Origin: Bacteroidales bacterium
GTDB lineage: Bacteria; Bacteroidota; Bacteroidia; Bacteroidales; P3
Length of the DNA stretch: 32,326 bases
Direction: 5' to 3'
Assembly: GCA_017428115.1 (NCBI GenBank)
Contig: JAFRRK010000098.1
Span: forward strand, 1-32,326
Shown in pieces: positions 1 to 8,076 of this stretch. A program made the translations under genes and the position numbers. Position 1 is the stretch's first letter; every line of letters begins with the position of its first letter. Below the pieces are notes generated by a model that was not told the origin of the DNA, made no database searches, and saw only the letters and a list, made by a program, of their open reading frames with translations.

Positions 1-72
1 AAGTTTATTATGGACATGAACGAGCAGGTTTTTCTTCTTTTCGATTGCGCAATGGGGTTCCATTGTAATTGA
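1..72 (+). other. Possible 3' end of an upstream gene (weak)
   Basis: Frame 1 is open from the first base to a TGA at 70-72 and would give 23 residues. It could be the tail of a gene entering from the left, but so short an open frame is expected by chance. I recognise nothing in it. The remaining bases up to 138 hold no supported gene. Confidence 0.12.
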
Positions 73-138
73 GAAAAGAAGAAAAAGATGCCGTTCAGGT
101 GCTTTAAGAAAATCATTGAATTAAATTTAAACAGCTTC

Positions 139-402
139 TTAGTCCTTACTTCTTACCTCCAAAGTCACGTGCACCATGTCGCCAAAGCCCTTGCCTATCT
201 TCTGGCGGATATCCTTGCGCACACCTATAATATGGCAGGGGGTGCCCATCCGCACCACCTGCCCGTCGTAAGGCTCGCCGTCGAACGTGGCATGCACCGC
301 CACACGTCCCTTGCCAAACGTCGCCTTCACATCAAAAGGCACCTCCACATACCCCGCATCCATCGTCCCATTCTGCACGATGACGGCATCAAATTCTATC
401 AT
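139..402 (-). CDS. DUF1905 domain protein
   Basis: An 87-residue soluble protein that is essentially one DUF1905 domain. Visible family hallmarks are the opening FDAVI segment, GYVEVPFDV, the phrase [10 protein letters not shown] near the middle, [20 protein letters not shown], and the closing DMVHVTLE. The family is a small predicted beta-barrel of unknown function; some members are fused to a YdeI/OmdA-type domain, but this one stands alone. It has no signal peptide or membrane segment, so it is probably cytosolic. It lies 84 bp downstream of the TPM-domain gene on the same strand and could be cotranscribed with it, though the gap leaves room for its own promoter. The family call is firm; the biological role is unknown. 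Confidence 0.85.
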   Translation of the reverse strand: MIEFDAVIVQNGTMDAGYVEVPFDVKATFGKGRVAVHATFDGEPYDGQVVRMGTPCHIIGVRKDIRQKIGKGFGDMVHVTLEVRSKD

Positions 403-486
403 AACTATATATTATTATGAATATAAGTCCCGAAAATGACTGTACGACAATAATGTGACGAGCTCTATACCAACAGACTACAACTG

Positions 487-1281
487 CTAGAAGCGTCCAT
501 GCGCGCCGCCGCCGCCGAAGCTTCCTCCGCCAAAGCCGCCAAAGCCGCCCGACGAGCCGCCGCCAAAGCCGCCGAAACCGCCGCCGCGCGGTATGCCGCC
601 CCAATAGGTCCAGCCGCCACGATGGCGCGGACCACCGGTGCCGTCGATGAAATCATCATGGTCGTGTGGATGCTTCTTATTATACCTGTCGCCCAGCACA
701 AAGCAAATCACCACCACTATCAGCATCACACCCAGCAGTCCAAACAGGGCGCGGCGGTCCTCCTTCTTATACTGCTCATAGCTGTACTCGCCACGGCACA
801 CAGGCTCAATCACCTCCAGTGCGTTGCATATAGCCTGGTAGTAATCGCCCTCCGACAGGGGGGCTATCATCTCGTCGTCGATAATATGCTTGCAAAAGGC
901 ATCGGGCAGGGCACCCTCCAGACCGTAGCCGGGCAGCAATGCCACATCGCCATAGTCGTCAGCCAGGCTCCTATCCCTCGACTTAATCAATATCACAAGG
1001 CCGTTCTTCAAATCCTTCTGCCCCACGCCCCACTGCGTGCCTATGCGGGTGCCAAGCTCCATTATCTCGCAGTCGTGCAACGAGGGCAAAATAACCACCA
1101 AAATCTGGTTGGAGGTGCTGTCGTCGAAAGCCACCAGCCGCTCTTCCAAGGCGTAGCGTTGCTGCGACGACAGCACACCCGAATAGTCGTTCACCAGCCG
1201 ATTGGTCGGTTCGGGACACCACAACTCCTGTGCCGAGAGCCACAGCGGCAACAGAAGGAGCAATATGACGACTCTTTTCAT
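487..1281 (-). CDS. TPM-domain (YgcG-like) membrane protein with Gly-rich tail
   Basis: A 264-residue protein. Residues 1-17 are a signal peptide ending LSAQ. A TPM domain follows at about 25-150, opening with the typical NRLVNDYSGVLSSQQRYALE segment. A transmembrane helix lies at about 179-198, then a charged stretch KKHPHDHDD and a tail of GGFGG/GGSFGG repeats to the C terminus. This order (signal, periplasmic TPM domain, one helix, glycine-rich tail) is that of bacterial YgcG/TPM proteins. TPM domains have been linked to photosystem repair in plants and to membrane stress, but the bacterial biochemistry is unsettled. The ATG overlaps the lemA stop by one base (TGATG), so the two are probably translationally coupled; LemA-TPM pairing is common. 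The tail gives a GC-rich, low-complexity DNA stretch at 490-620. Confidence 0.88.
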   Translation of the reverse strand: MKRVVILLLLLPLWLSAQELWCPEPTNRLVNDYSGVLSSQQRYALEERLVAFDDSTSNQILVVILPSLHDCEIMELGTRIGTQWGVGQKDLKNGLVILIKSRDRSLADDYGDVALLPGYGLEGALPDAFCKHIIDDEMIAPLSEGDYYQAICNALEVIEPVCRGEYSYEQYKKEDRRALFGLLGVMLIVVVICFVLGDRYNKKHPHDHDDFIDGTGGPRHRGGWTYWGGIPRGGGFGGFGGGSSGGFGGFGGGSFGGGGAHGRF

Positions 1282-1880
1282 CAGAAGTCGAACTTCACCT
1301 CTACGGGCTCGTCGCTACCTTCGGGAGCGGTGAAATAGCCCTTCTTCTCGAAACCGCAGATGCTGGCCACGATATTGTTGGGGAACACACGCAGCTTCCT
1401 ATTGTAGGCGTTCACCGCATCGTTGAAACGGCCGCGCTCGGTGGCAATACGGTTCTCGGTACCCTCGAGCTGCACCTGAAGGTCCTGGAAGCCCTTGGTG
1501 GCCGTCAGCTCGGGATAACGCTCCACAATCACATTCATCGAATGGGTGAGTGCGCTCGACAGGGCATCCTGTGCCTGCTGGAACTTGGCCACATTGGCCT
1601 CGCTCAGATTGTTGGCATCCACCTGCACCGATGTGGCCTTGGCACGGGCCTCCACCACTTCGGTCAAGGTGCCCTTTTCGTAATTGGCCGCACCCTGCAC
1701 CGTGGCCACCAGCTGCGGAATAAGGTCGGCACGACGCTTATAGGCATTCTCCACCTGTGCCCATGCCTGCGACACATTCTCCTCGCCGTTGATAAGCTTG
1801 TTGTTAATGCCTATGCCCCACAGCAAGGCCACGGCCAGAATACCGATAATGACAATCCAAATGATGCTTTTTTTCTTCAT
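1281..1880 (-). CDS. lemA: LemA family membrane protein
   Basis: A 199-residue LemA protein, the usual size. A single N-terminal transmembrane helix (about residues 6-25, after MKKKS) is followed by the diagnostic helical segment WAQVENAYKRRADLIPQLV and then by long alpha-helical regions, including ERYPELTATKGFQDLQ and ENRIATERGRFNDAVNAYN. The end, VFPNNIVASICGFEKKGYF, is also typical (the family has F-P-xx-xx-A at this place). LemA proteins are membrane-anchored helical bundles of uncertain function, repeatedly found next to TPM-domain proteins, as here. The ATG at 1880 is followed by a classic basic-then-hydrophobic start, which supports it. A -7-like box lies about 65 bp upstream. Confidence 0.94.
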   Translation of the reverse strand: MKKKSIIWIVIIGILAVALLWGIGINNKLINGEENVSQAWAQVENAYKRRADLIPQLVATVQGAANYEKGTLTEVVEARAKATSVQVDANNLSEANVAKFQQAQDALSSALTHSMNVIVERYPELTATKGFQDLQVQLEGTENRIATERGRFNDAVNAYNRKLRVFPNNIVASICGFEKKGYFTAPEGSDEPVEVKFDF

Positions 1881-1945
1881 AACAAATATAATATTACTAT
1901 TTTATTAAACAAATCGGGGCACAAGTCGTCACCCGTTTCAATTTG

Positions 1946-1953
1946 CAAAGATA
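1946..1953 (-). promoter_or_regulatory. Bacteroidota -7 box (TATCTTTG) upstream of lemA
   Basis: Read on the minus strand this is TATCTTTG, matching TAnnTTTG. No convincing -33 TTG is seen at the expected distance. It would start an mRNA near 1940 with a leader of about 60 bases ahead of lemA. Confidence 0.45.
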
Positions 1954-2283
1954 ATCATTTTTCTCCACATAACATCATTTTTCTCCGCCCCGCCACACAA
2001 ATCAATTGCCCGAACGCAAGAGATACCGCCCTCCCCCACAAGCCATAACTCATTCATTACAACCTCGCAGCAACCTTCTTTTCCAACTCCAACGCCAACC
2101 TATCGAGGCCACTTCACCGCAGGTAGAACGGCCATCAACTGAGCAGAAATCGGGCAAAAAACTGGCAATAACCGTACTTATGGTTGATGAACAACGGCTC
2201 CGCCACGAGAGGCAAAGGAAAAGGCAAAGCAGCAAGGGAAAGAGATGGCGAAAGGAAGAAAAATCAAAAAAATGAACAAAAAA
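1954..2283. other. Intergenic stretch without a supported gene
   Basis: Open frames exist on both strands (plus 2006-2275, minus 2050-2235). Both are rich in Arg, Lys, Ser and Cys, lack a recognisable domain, have no promoter at a sensible distance, and overlap each other. I treat the stretch as non-coding. Confidence 0.5.
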
Positions 2284-2314
2284 TTGTGTATATCAGAAAT
2301 AATGTGTAATTTTG
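2284..2314 (+). promoter_or_regulatory. Bacteroidota promoter for the 44-residue gene
   Basis: A -33 TTG at 2284-2286, a 20-base spacer and a -7 box TAATTTTG at 2307-2314 match the Bacteroidota housekeeping consensus (TTG, about 19-21 bases, TAnnTTTG). It would start transcription near 2320, giving a leader of about 70 bases before the ATG at 2391. Confidence 0.7.
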
Positions 2315-2390
2315 CAGAACGTTTTTTGAGGGCAATAATCAAATTACGCACAATAAATCAAGAAGTTAAACATTAAAAAATAATCGTGTC

Positions 2391-2525
2391 ATGGGTATCA
2401 ATGCTAATAAAAAGATTAAAAGACGCAAAGTAAGAATCAACGGCAACAAGAATTCCACCAACAATTGGGGCATCACCGCCGCTGGTTGGAACGCCGTCCA
2501 CAAAGCCGTCATCAATGCCGAATAA
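2391..2525 (+). CDS. Small basic protein, 44 residues, unrecognised
   Basis: ATG at 2391 to TAA at 2523-2525. The first half is strongly basic and Asn-rich (KKIKRRKVRINGNKN); the second half, NWGITAAGWNAVHKAVINAE, could form an amphipathic helix and carries two Trp. There is no signal peptide, no double-glycine leader and no Cys. The case for a real gene is its setting: a good promoter 77-107 bp upstream, an intrinsic terminator about 100 bp after the stop, and no longer gene in between, so the transcript seems built for this peptide. No Shine-Dalgarno is visible; the leader is A-rich, as usual in this phylum. Roles compatible with the composition are nucleic-acid or ribosome binding, or a membrane-active peptide; the sequence does not decide. 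Alternatively the locus could be a non-coding RNA with a chance frame. Confidence 0.55.
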   Translation: MGINANKKIKRRKVRINGNKNSTNNWGITAAGWNAVHKAVINAE

Positions 2526-2623
2526 GCATTAGCGACGCCCCTATCGTTTGCGGAGCATGCCCTATGGCCGAACGAGAGGGAAAGACTTATTCATAATGAA
2601 TGTTTTTTAAGGGTTAAAGAAGA

Positions 2624-2656
2624 GGGTGCCTCGCTGAGAGGCACCCTTGTTATTTA
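2624..2656 (+). terminator. Intrinsic terminator after the 44-residue gene
   Basis: A perfect 9-bp stem (GGGTGCCTC at 2624-2632 with GAGGCACCC at 2638-2646), a 5-base loop, then the T-rich tail TTGTTATTTA. It closes the transcription unit that begins near 2320. Confidence 0.85.
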
Positions 2657-2673
2657 TCGCTCTTAGCTATATT

Positions 2674-2852
2674 TGACTGATTTTTCACCAGCCTCGAAGA
2701 GGCTGAATCCCAACAACCCCACACTGCACGGAAACAGGGTCGTGCCCTTTCGGTCGCGACCCTGTTTCCGTGCAGTGTGGGGACAACAAATCCCCTACTA
2801 CTCAGCGTCTCGGAGAGACGCGACATTGAGAAAGTATGATAAAAATCAGTCA
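2674..2852. repeat. 179-bp nested palindromic element (REP/MITE-like)
   Basis: The outer ends are a perfect 12-bp inverted repeat: TGACTGATTTTT at 2674-2685 and its complement at 2841-2852. Inside are three further hairpins: 2689-2705 (7-bp stem, 3-base loop), a long perfect 26-bp stem made by 2717-2742 and 2757-2782, and 2805-2821 (7-bp stem, 3-base loop). There is no transposase, and short open frames on both strands are by-products of the palindrome. Such architecture is typical of non-autonomous mobile or extragenic palindromic elements. No target-site duplication was confirmed. It could instead act as RNA secondary structure between two transcription units. Confidence 0.7.
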
Positions 2853-2947
2853 TATATTACATAAGAGCCTAAAGATTTAAATTGACAAAAAATGAATGAC
2901 CGACCTTGGGCAAATGAGTTTTTTCTTTTCAATCTAAAAAAAAAATG

Positions 2948-2955
2948 TATCTTTG
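2948..2955 (+). promoter_or_regulatory. -7 box (TATCTTTG) upstream of the structured leader
   Basis: TATCTTTG fits TAnnTTTG exactly and lies in an AT-rich stretch (A-run just upstream). The -33 element is weak. The transcript would start near 2962 and run into the hairpin and terminator at 3083-3225 and, with read-through, into mod. No better promoter is visible between 3226 and 3289. Confidence 0.55.
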
Positions 2956-3082
2956 CACGATGATTTAGACAACTCATATAGGTTTAACCCGTCATTAAAA
3001 CAATGATTATGACATAATATTGAAACATAGAACAAATTGAATTAATTATATATGATAACATAGCGTTTGCTGTTTGTTCCGA

Positions 3083-3194
3083 CCAACGTGAAACTTAGGA
3101 AATTTCTGTATTGGCAAAAAGACAAATGCGCAAATGCTCGCCGATAGGTGAGCATTTTGTCTCTTTGCCAAGGTATCCTAAGACCTCACGTTGG
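3083..3194 (+). ncRNA. Long structured RNA leader or sRNA upstream of mod
   Basis: The stretch folds on paper into one long interrupted stem: CCAACGTGA 3083-3091 with TCACGTTGG 3186-3194; CTTAGGA 3094-3100 with TCCTAAG 3176-3182; TTGGCAAA 3111-3118 with TTTGCCAA 3164-3171, extended with one mismatch to 3123/3159; and AAATGCTC 3132-3139 with GAGCATTT 3150-3157. No gene fits inside. It lies between a -7 box and an intrinsic terminator, which suggests either an independent sRNA or a 5' leader controlling mod. A mobile-element hairpin is the main alternative. I do not recognise a named RNA family. Confidence 0.5.
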
Positions 3195-3225
3195 AGACAT
3201 AAAAAAATGCTCTCCTTCTTTTTTT
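3193..3225 (+). terminator. Intrinsic terminator in the mod leader (possible attenuator)
   Basis: GGAGACAT at 3193-3200 pairs with ATG-(C)-TCTCC at 3207-3215, with one bulged C and an A-rich loop, followed by TTCTTTTTTT. Its first two bases are also the last two of the long stem, and AAATGCTC (3205-3212) repeats the inner-stem sequence of 3132-3139, so alternative pairings exist. It ends 63 bp before mod. Confidence 0.6.
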
Positions 3226-3288
3226 GTGGTCTTGGGATGCTTGTTTGGTAAAGGACGGACTGCAAACCGCTGAAAAAACAGCAGACCT

Positions 3289-5154
3289 ATGCCTATAAAG
3301 AGTCTTATTGGCGAGTTGCCCGACATAGTGCGCGATGGCAACCGCGAGGCGGGAGCGATACTAGACCGCCTCAGTTCAGCTAATCGTATCACCCTTCAAA
3401 CCAACGAGGTGGTGCTGCCTGCCAAGGCTAGTGCCAACATACGCTTTGGCACACAAGCATTGCCACTGGCGGAGATGAACCGCCTAATCTATGGCGACAA
3501 CCTGCTGGCCATGCAGGCCCTGCTGGCAGGCGACCCACAGACAGGGCTTCCCTCGCTGCGCTGCAAGGTGGATTTGATATACATCGACCCACCCTTCGAC
3601 AGCAAGGCAGACTACCGCACCAAGCTCACCCTCCCCGGGGGTGACATCAGCCAGAAGCCCACCACCATAGAGCAGTTTGCCTACGCCGACACCTGGAAGG
3701 ACGGCACAGTGAGCTACCTGCGGATGCTCTACCCTCGGCTTGTGTTGATGCGAGAGCTATTGAGTGAGCACGGCAGCATCTATGTCCATATTGACTGGCA
3801 CGTGGGGCACTATGTCAAGGTGCTGATGGACGAGATATTTGGAAAGAACAATTTTGTAAATGAAATAGTATGGCACTATCCATCAATGTCTCGCACTGAT
3901 TCTAACTATCCAAGGAAACACGATGTTCTTTTCTTTTATGTAAAAAATAACGAGTCATATCAATTTGACACACAAAATGACTATGTGAGAGAAAAATATG
4001 CAGCGACAACTGTGACAAGAAGCCAGTATGCTGCTGGTTTCAACAACGATGTGGCTGGATATTTAAAGTCTGACACAAAACTTTGTGATGATGTCTGGAC
4101 AATAGGCCATGTTAAGTCAAAGAACGAAATTGTCAATTACGCCACGCAAAAACCCGAGAAACTTCTTCAACGCATTATTGCTGCCAGCAGCAATGAGGGT
4201 GATTTGGTATGCGACTTCTTCGGGGGCAGCGGCACTACCGCAGCGGTGGCGGAGAGACTAGGACGGCGTTGGATTACGACAGACATAGGCAAGCCCGCCA
4301 CACTAGTAATGCGCAAGCGGTTGATAGACCAAGAGGTGAAGCCGTTCCTCTATCAGGCCATAGGCGACTACCAGAAGGAGATGATGCACGGCACGAGGCT
4401 GTTCCGCAACATCGGGGAGCTGAGCCAGGTGGTGATGCAATTGTATGGTGCGCTACCCTTCACGCCCGAGCAGGTGAGCGACCGCAACTATGGCTATGTG
4501 AAGGACGAGAGGACGCTGGTGTATGTGGACAGCCCCAACAAGCTGACGGGGCGTGCCACCCTGCGCCGCGCCAGCGAAGCCACACAGAGCCTCCTGGGCG
4601 GAGGCTGGAAGAAGGTGGTGGTGCTGGCGTGGAACTTCAGCTACGACATCAGCCAGGCCGTAGAGGAGTATAAGAACACGGTGGAGGTGTTGGTCATCCC
4701 GCCCGACCTGATGGACAAGCTGAAGAAGCAGGGGTTTGCCAAGCTGGTGCAGAGCGGCACGGTAAGGTTCAGCGGATTGCAGTACCTATCGCTGCAGCCC
4801 ATAGAGAAAAAGACGGTGGGCGACAACGATGTGCTCGCCATACGGTTGCAGGACTATGTGCAGCTGTCGCCCGACAGCATCCCCCTTGACGACAAAGACC
4901 GCGAGGCGGTGCGCCGAGTGATGAACGAAGACCCGCTGGCACTGATAGAGTACTGGAGCATCGACCCCGACTACGACGGGCATACCTTCCGCAGCCTGTG
5001 GCAGGACTACCGCGAGAACACGGCCATGGGTCGCGACCCATTGCACTGCGTCTACCACGTCGACCTAACAGTCCCTCACAAGGAGAACAGGGCGGTGTGC
5101 GTCAAGGCAGTGGATGTGTTCGGATTTGAAAGTGTAGTAGTTGAACGAATATAG
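3289..5154 (+). CDS. mod: Type III restriction-modification DNA methyltransferase (Mod)
   Basis: A 621-residue beta-class amino-methyltransferase that would transfer a methyl group from S-adenosylmethionine to adenine in an asymmetric site and give the whole complex its specificity. The catalytic motif DPPF is at residues 100-103 within [20 protein letters not shown]; the AdoMet-binding motif [10 protein letters not shown] lies later, at about 308-317. Catalytic motif before FxGxG is the beta-class order used by type III Mod. The region between (about residues 184-303, DNA 3838-4196) is the target-recognition domain. Its DNA is about 36 percent GC by hand count over 3841-4140, against 57-62 percent in the blocks I counted on either side, which suggests recombinational replacement. 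The C-terminal part (380-621) is the usual Mod extension for dimer and Res contacts. Res begins 10 bp after the stop. Length and motifs look intact, so methylation should be active. Confidence 0.95.
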   Translation: MPIKSLIGELPDIVRDGNREAGAILDRLSSANRITLQTNEVVLPAKASANIRFGTQALPLAEMNRLIYGDNLLAMQALLAGDPQTGLPSLRCKVDLIYIDPPFDSKADYRTKLTLPGGDISQKPTTIEQFAYADTWKDGTVSYLRMLYPRLVLMRELLSEHGSIYVHIDWHVGHYVKVLMDEIFGKNNFVNEIVWHYPSMSRTDSNYPRKHDVLFFYVKNNESYQFDTQNDYVREKYAATTVTRSQYAAGFNNDVAGYLKSDTKLCDDVWTIGHVKSKNEIVNYATQKPEKLLQRIIAASSNEGDLVCDFFGGSGTTAAVAERLGRRWITTDIGKPATLVMRKRLIDQEVKPFLYQAIGDYQKEMMHGTRLFRNIGELSQVVMQLYGALPFTPEQVSDRNYGYVKDERTLVYVDSPNKLTGRATLRRASEATQSLLGGGWKKVVVLAWNFSYDISQAVEEYKNTVEVLVIPPDLMDKLKKQGFAKLVQSGTVRFSGLQYLSLQPIEKKTVGDNDVLAIRLQDYVQLSPDSIPLDDKDREAVRRVMNEDPLALIEYWSIDPDYDGHTFRSLWQDYRENTAMGRDPLHCVYHVDLTVPHKENRAVCVKAVDVFGFESVVVERI

Positions 5155-5164
5155 GAGCAACGTT

Positions 5165-7989
5165 ATGCAGTACAATCAAGACAATATATCGCTGCTGCTG
5201 GCGCAGCGGCTGAGCGACATGGTGAACAATGCGTGGGAGAGCGGTGAGATGCTAGAACAGGTAACTCAGGTGACAAGAGAGCTGTTGCAACACTGGTTTT
5301 GCGAGCCATTCACCGAGGAACGCAACATCAACTTCCACATCGGGCAGCGACAAGCCATACTGAATACCATCTACCTGCACGAGGTGGCAGGGGTGCGGAC
5401 GGTGGAGGACAGCTATGCCGCCGCCATTGCTGACGAGATGGGGCAGGCGGACATGGCGATGCTGACACAGGAGAAATACCAACTGCCCAAATATGCGGTG
5501 AAGATGGCCACGGGCACAGGTAAGACATGGGTGATGCATGCCCTGGTGCTGTGGCAGATGCTCAACTCCAGACATACGGGCGGAGAACGGTACACGCAGC
5601 GCTTTCTGCTAATAGCGCCGGGCATCATCGTGTACGAACGGCTGCTGGACGCATATCTGGGCAAGATGGAAAACGGCACACGGCACGCCGAGAAGGGCGA
5701 CCTGCACCGGTACGAAGAGCTGTTCATCCCACCCCAATATCGAGAGGAGGTGTTCAACTTTGTGCAGACCAACACGGTGAGCAAAGAGCAAGGCATAGGG
5801 CGCAACGCATCAGGCGAAGGACTGATAGCCATCACCAACTGGCACCTGTTCCTACAAAAAGAGGACGAGGAGAAGAAGGACATTGTGGACGAACTACTGC
5901 CATTGCGCCCGGGCGTTGCATCTGGCAACGCATTGGACGTATTAGACCGACGATACCTGCGTGGAACAGAGGTGGAATATCTGCATGACCTGGAAAGCCT
6001 GATGGTCATCAACGACGAGGCACACCATGTGCACGAGAACGGCGGCGACGAAGAGGATGTGCAATGGCAGCAGGCGTTGGACTATATACTGCAAGGCAAG
6101 CAATGCCAAGTGCAAGTGGACTTTAGCGCCACCCCCTACGAGCAACGCGGCAGCGGCAGACGGACAAGGAAAGTGTACTTCCCCCATATAGTGGTGGACT
6201 TCGATTTGAAGGATGCCATGACACATGGACTGGTGAAAACGCTGTCACTCGACCAGAGGCAGAGCTTCACAGAGCTGGCCGACCTGGACTATAGCGCCAT
6301 ACGCGAGGGACGCTCGGTGATAGCACTAAGCGAAGGGCAGAAGTTGATGCTGAGGGCTGGGCTGGAACGGCTGAACCGACTGCAGGCAGACTTTGAGGGA
6401 CAGAAGTATCCTAAAATGATGGTGGTGTGCGAGGACACCAAGGTGACACCCCTAGTGGAACAATACCTTATAGCAGAGGGCATGGAGCCGGAGGAGGTGT
6501 TGCGGGTGGACAGCGATGCCAAGGGCAACATGAAAGAAGAAGAATGGCGACGGGTGAGCGAAAGGCTGAGCCACGTGGACGACCATGCAGAGCCAAAGGT
6601 GGTGGTGAGCGTGATGATGCTGCGCGAGGGATTTGACGTGAACAATATCTGCGTCATTGTGCCATTGAGAAGCAGCGAGTCGTCGATACTGCTGGAGCAG
6701 GTGGTGGGGAGGGGCTTACGCCTAATGTGGCGCGAGCCAGAATACAGCGAAGCGAAGAGGGAAAACAGGCAACGCCTGCTGGTAGAGAAACGGGAGCCGC
6801 TGAACTATATGGACATACTGTTCATCGTGGAGCATCCACGGTTTAAAGAGTTTTACGATGAGCTGATAAATGGCGGGCTGGCCGTGGTGGACACCGGCAA
6901 TGCGACTACCAGAGGCATGGGCGACATGCTGATGGCAGAGCTGAAGGAGGACTACCAGAAGTATGACCTGGCATGGTTAAACATACTACAGGACAGTGAG
7001 GAAATACTAGAGCTGTCCTCACTTGAGGTGGAAAAAATGGAGTTGTTTACGGCCTATACGCTGGAGCAGTTGCGGAGGTATCTGGCCACGGAGGGGGAGA
7101 CCTTTGTGTCGCAAGCGGTGGCAATGAAGACCACATTTGGCAAGTTTACGGTCAAGGCAGACTTATTTACGGCAGAGAGCTATCGAGAGTACTTGCAGAA
7201 GTTGCTGAGGACGGTGACACACTTGCAAGTGCACAACATGCCCCTGTTGCAGGTGGGCGAGGCCATGCTGATGCGAACTCTAGACAAATATATCCGCACA
7301 CGGCTGTTTGGGCAGGAGTTTGACCCCTTCGACGGTAACGACTGGAAGATACTGCTGGCCCAGAATGGCGTGGTGACGCAACATATAGTCAAAGTGATGG
7401 CCAGAGAACTGTATGCCCTGCAAAAGGAGGTACAGACAACCGAAGCAATGGCGGAAGAGACCTGGTTCTCGAGTGTGGAGAAGATGCCTGTGAGAGAGCA
7501 GTATTCGTTGGAGATGCAAAAGACCATTTACACACGTACTCCGTTCCCCTCGCATGGGGGCGGGCTAGAGAAGGCCTTTATAGAATTTATCGATGCGGAC
7601 GGAGCAGTAGACCGATGGATAAAAATAAGCGAGACAAGGCACCGCTTTGCATCAATCACCTATATGCGCACCGACGGACTGCTGGCGACCTATCATCCCG
7701 ACTTTATTTTATAGTAGAGACAGAGGATAAGCTGTATTTGGTGGAAACGAAAGGGTCCGACAAAGTGAAAGACCCCAATGTGCAGCAGAAACGACGTGCC
7801 GCAGTGGAATGGTGTGAGAAGATAAACCAGCTGTCAGAAGAGCTGCGCGACAATAGGAAGTGGGAGTATGTGCTGATAGGGGAAGAAGAGTTCTACGGCC
7901 TGTCGACAAATGGCGCTACTTTTGAGGACATTTGCCAGCACTGCCGCATGAGTGCGGCAATGGTGCAAGGGGTGTTGAACTTCGAATAA
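5165..7989 (+). pseudogene. res: Type III restriction endonuclease (Res), frameshifted in the nuclease motif
   Basis: Res is the ATP-dependent helicase/nuclease subunit that works with Mod. I start it at ATG 5165, with AGGAG just upstream and 10 bp after mod, rather than at the TTG at 5141 inside mod. Superfamily 2 motifs are in order: ATGTGKT (115-121), NDEAHH (283-288), VDFSATPYE, and EQVVGRGLRLMW (511 onward). The first frame stops at TAG 7712-7714 after HPDFIL; the neighbouring frame continues with IVETEDKLYLVETKG. The break is a perfect tandem pair TTTAT-TTTAT at 7703-7712. Removing one copy gives 940 codons (939 residues) and the continuous motif HPDFIVETEDKLYLVETKG, a PD...ExK nuclease site (D846, E859, K861). 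As written, the product has 849 residues and lacks ExK, so cleavage should be lost while ATPase motifs stay intact. Confidence 0.9.
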
Positions 7990-7994
7990 CGAAA

Positions 7995-8030
7995 GAAGCT
8001 CCCGACAGGTGCCGGGAGCTTCATTTTGAT
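7995..8030 (+). terminator. Intrinsic terminator after res
   Basis: A perfect 10-bp stem, GAAGCTCCCG (7995-8004) with CGGGAGCTTC (8013-8022), an 8-base loop and the tail ATTTTGAT. It lies between convergent genes and may serve both strands. Confidence 0.8.
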
Positions 8031-8076
8031 CAGGGGGTATAGCGGTTATACTCGGCTGATGCAATGAGGGTCGAGG

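Noticed and set aside
499-1338. Long plus-strand open frame opposite the TPM-domain gene
   Set aside because: It mirrors the glycine-rich tail and codon bias of the real minus-strand gene and has no family of its own.
2006-2275. 89-residue plus-strand frame after lemA
   Set aside because: Low complexity, no domain, no promoter, overlaps an equally weak minus-strand frame.
2650-2864. Short frames on both strands sharing the residues LHGNRV
   Set aside because: They exist only because the DNA is palindromic; no promoter or family supports them.
3083-3194. Integron attC-like site
   Set aside because: The ends do not fit the GTTRRRY/RYYYAAC core sites and there is no integrase or cassette array.
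7700-7716. Programmed -1 ribosomal frameshift in res
   Set aside because: The site is not a canonical slippery heptamer and no stimulatory hairpin follows; a 5-bp duplication explains the break more simply. It is kept as a test in the findings.
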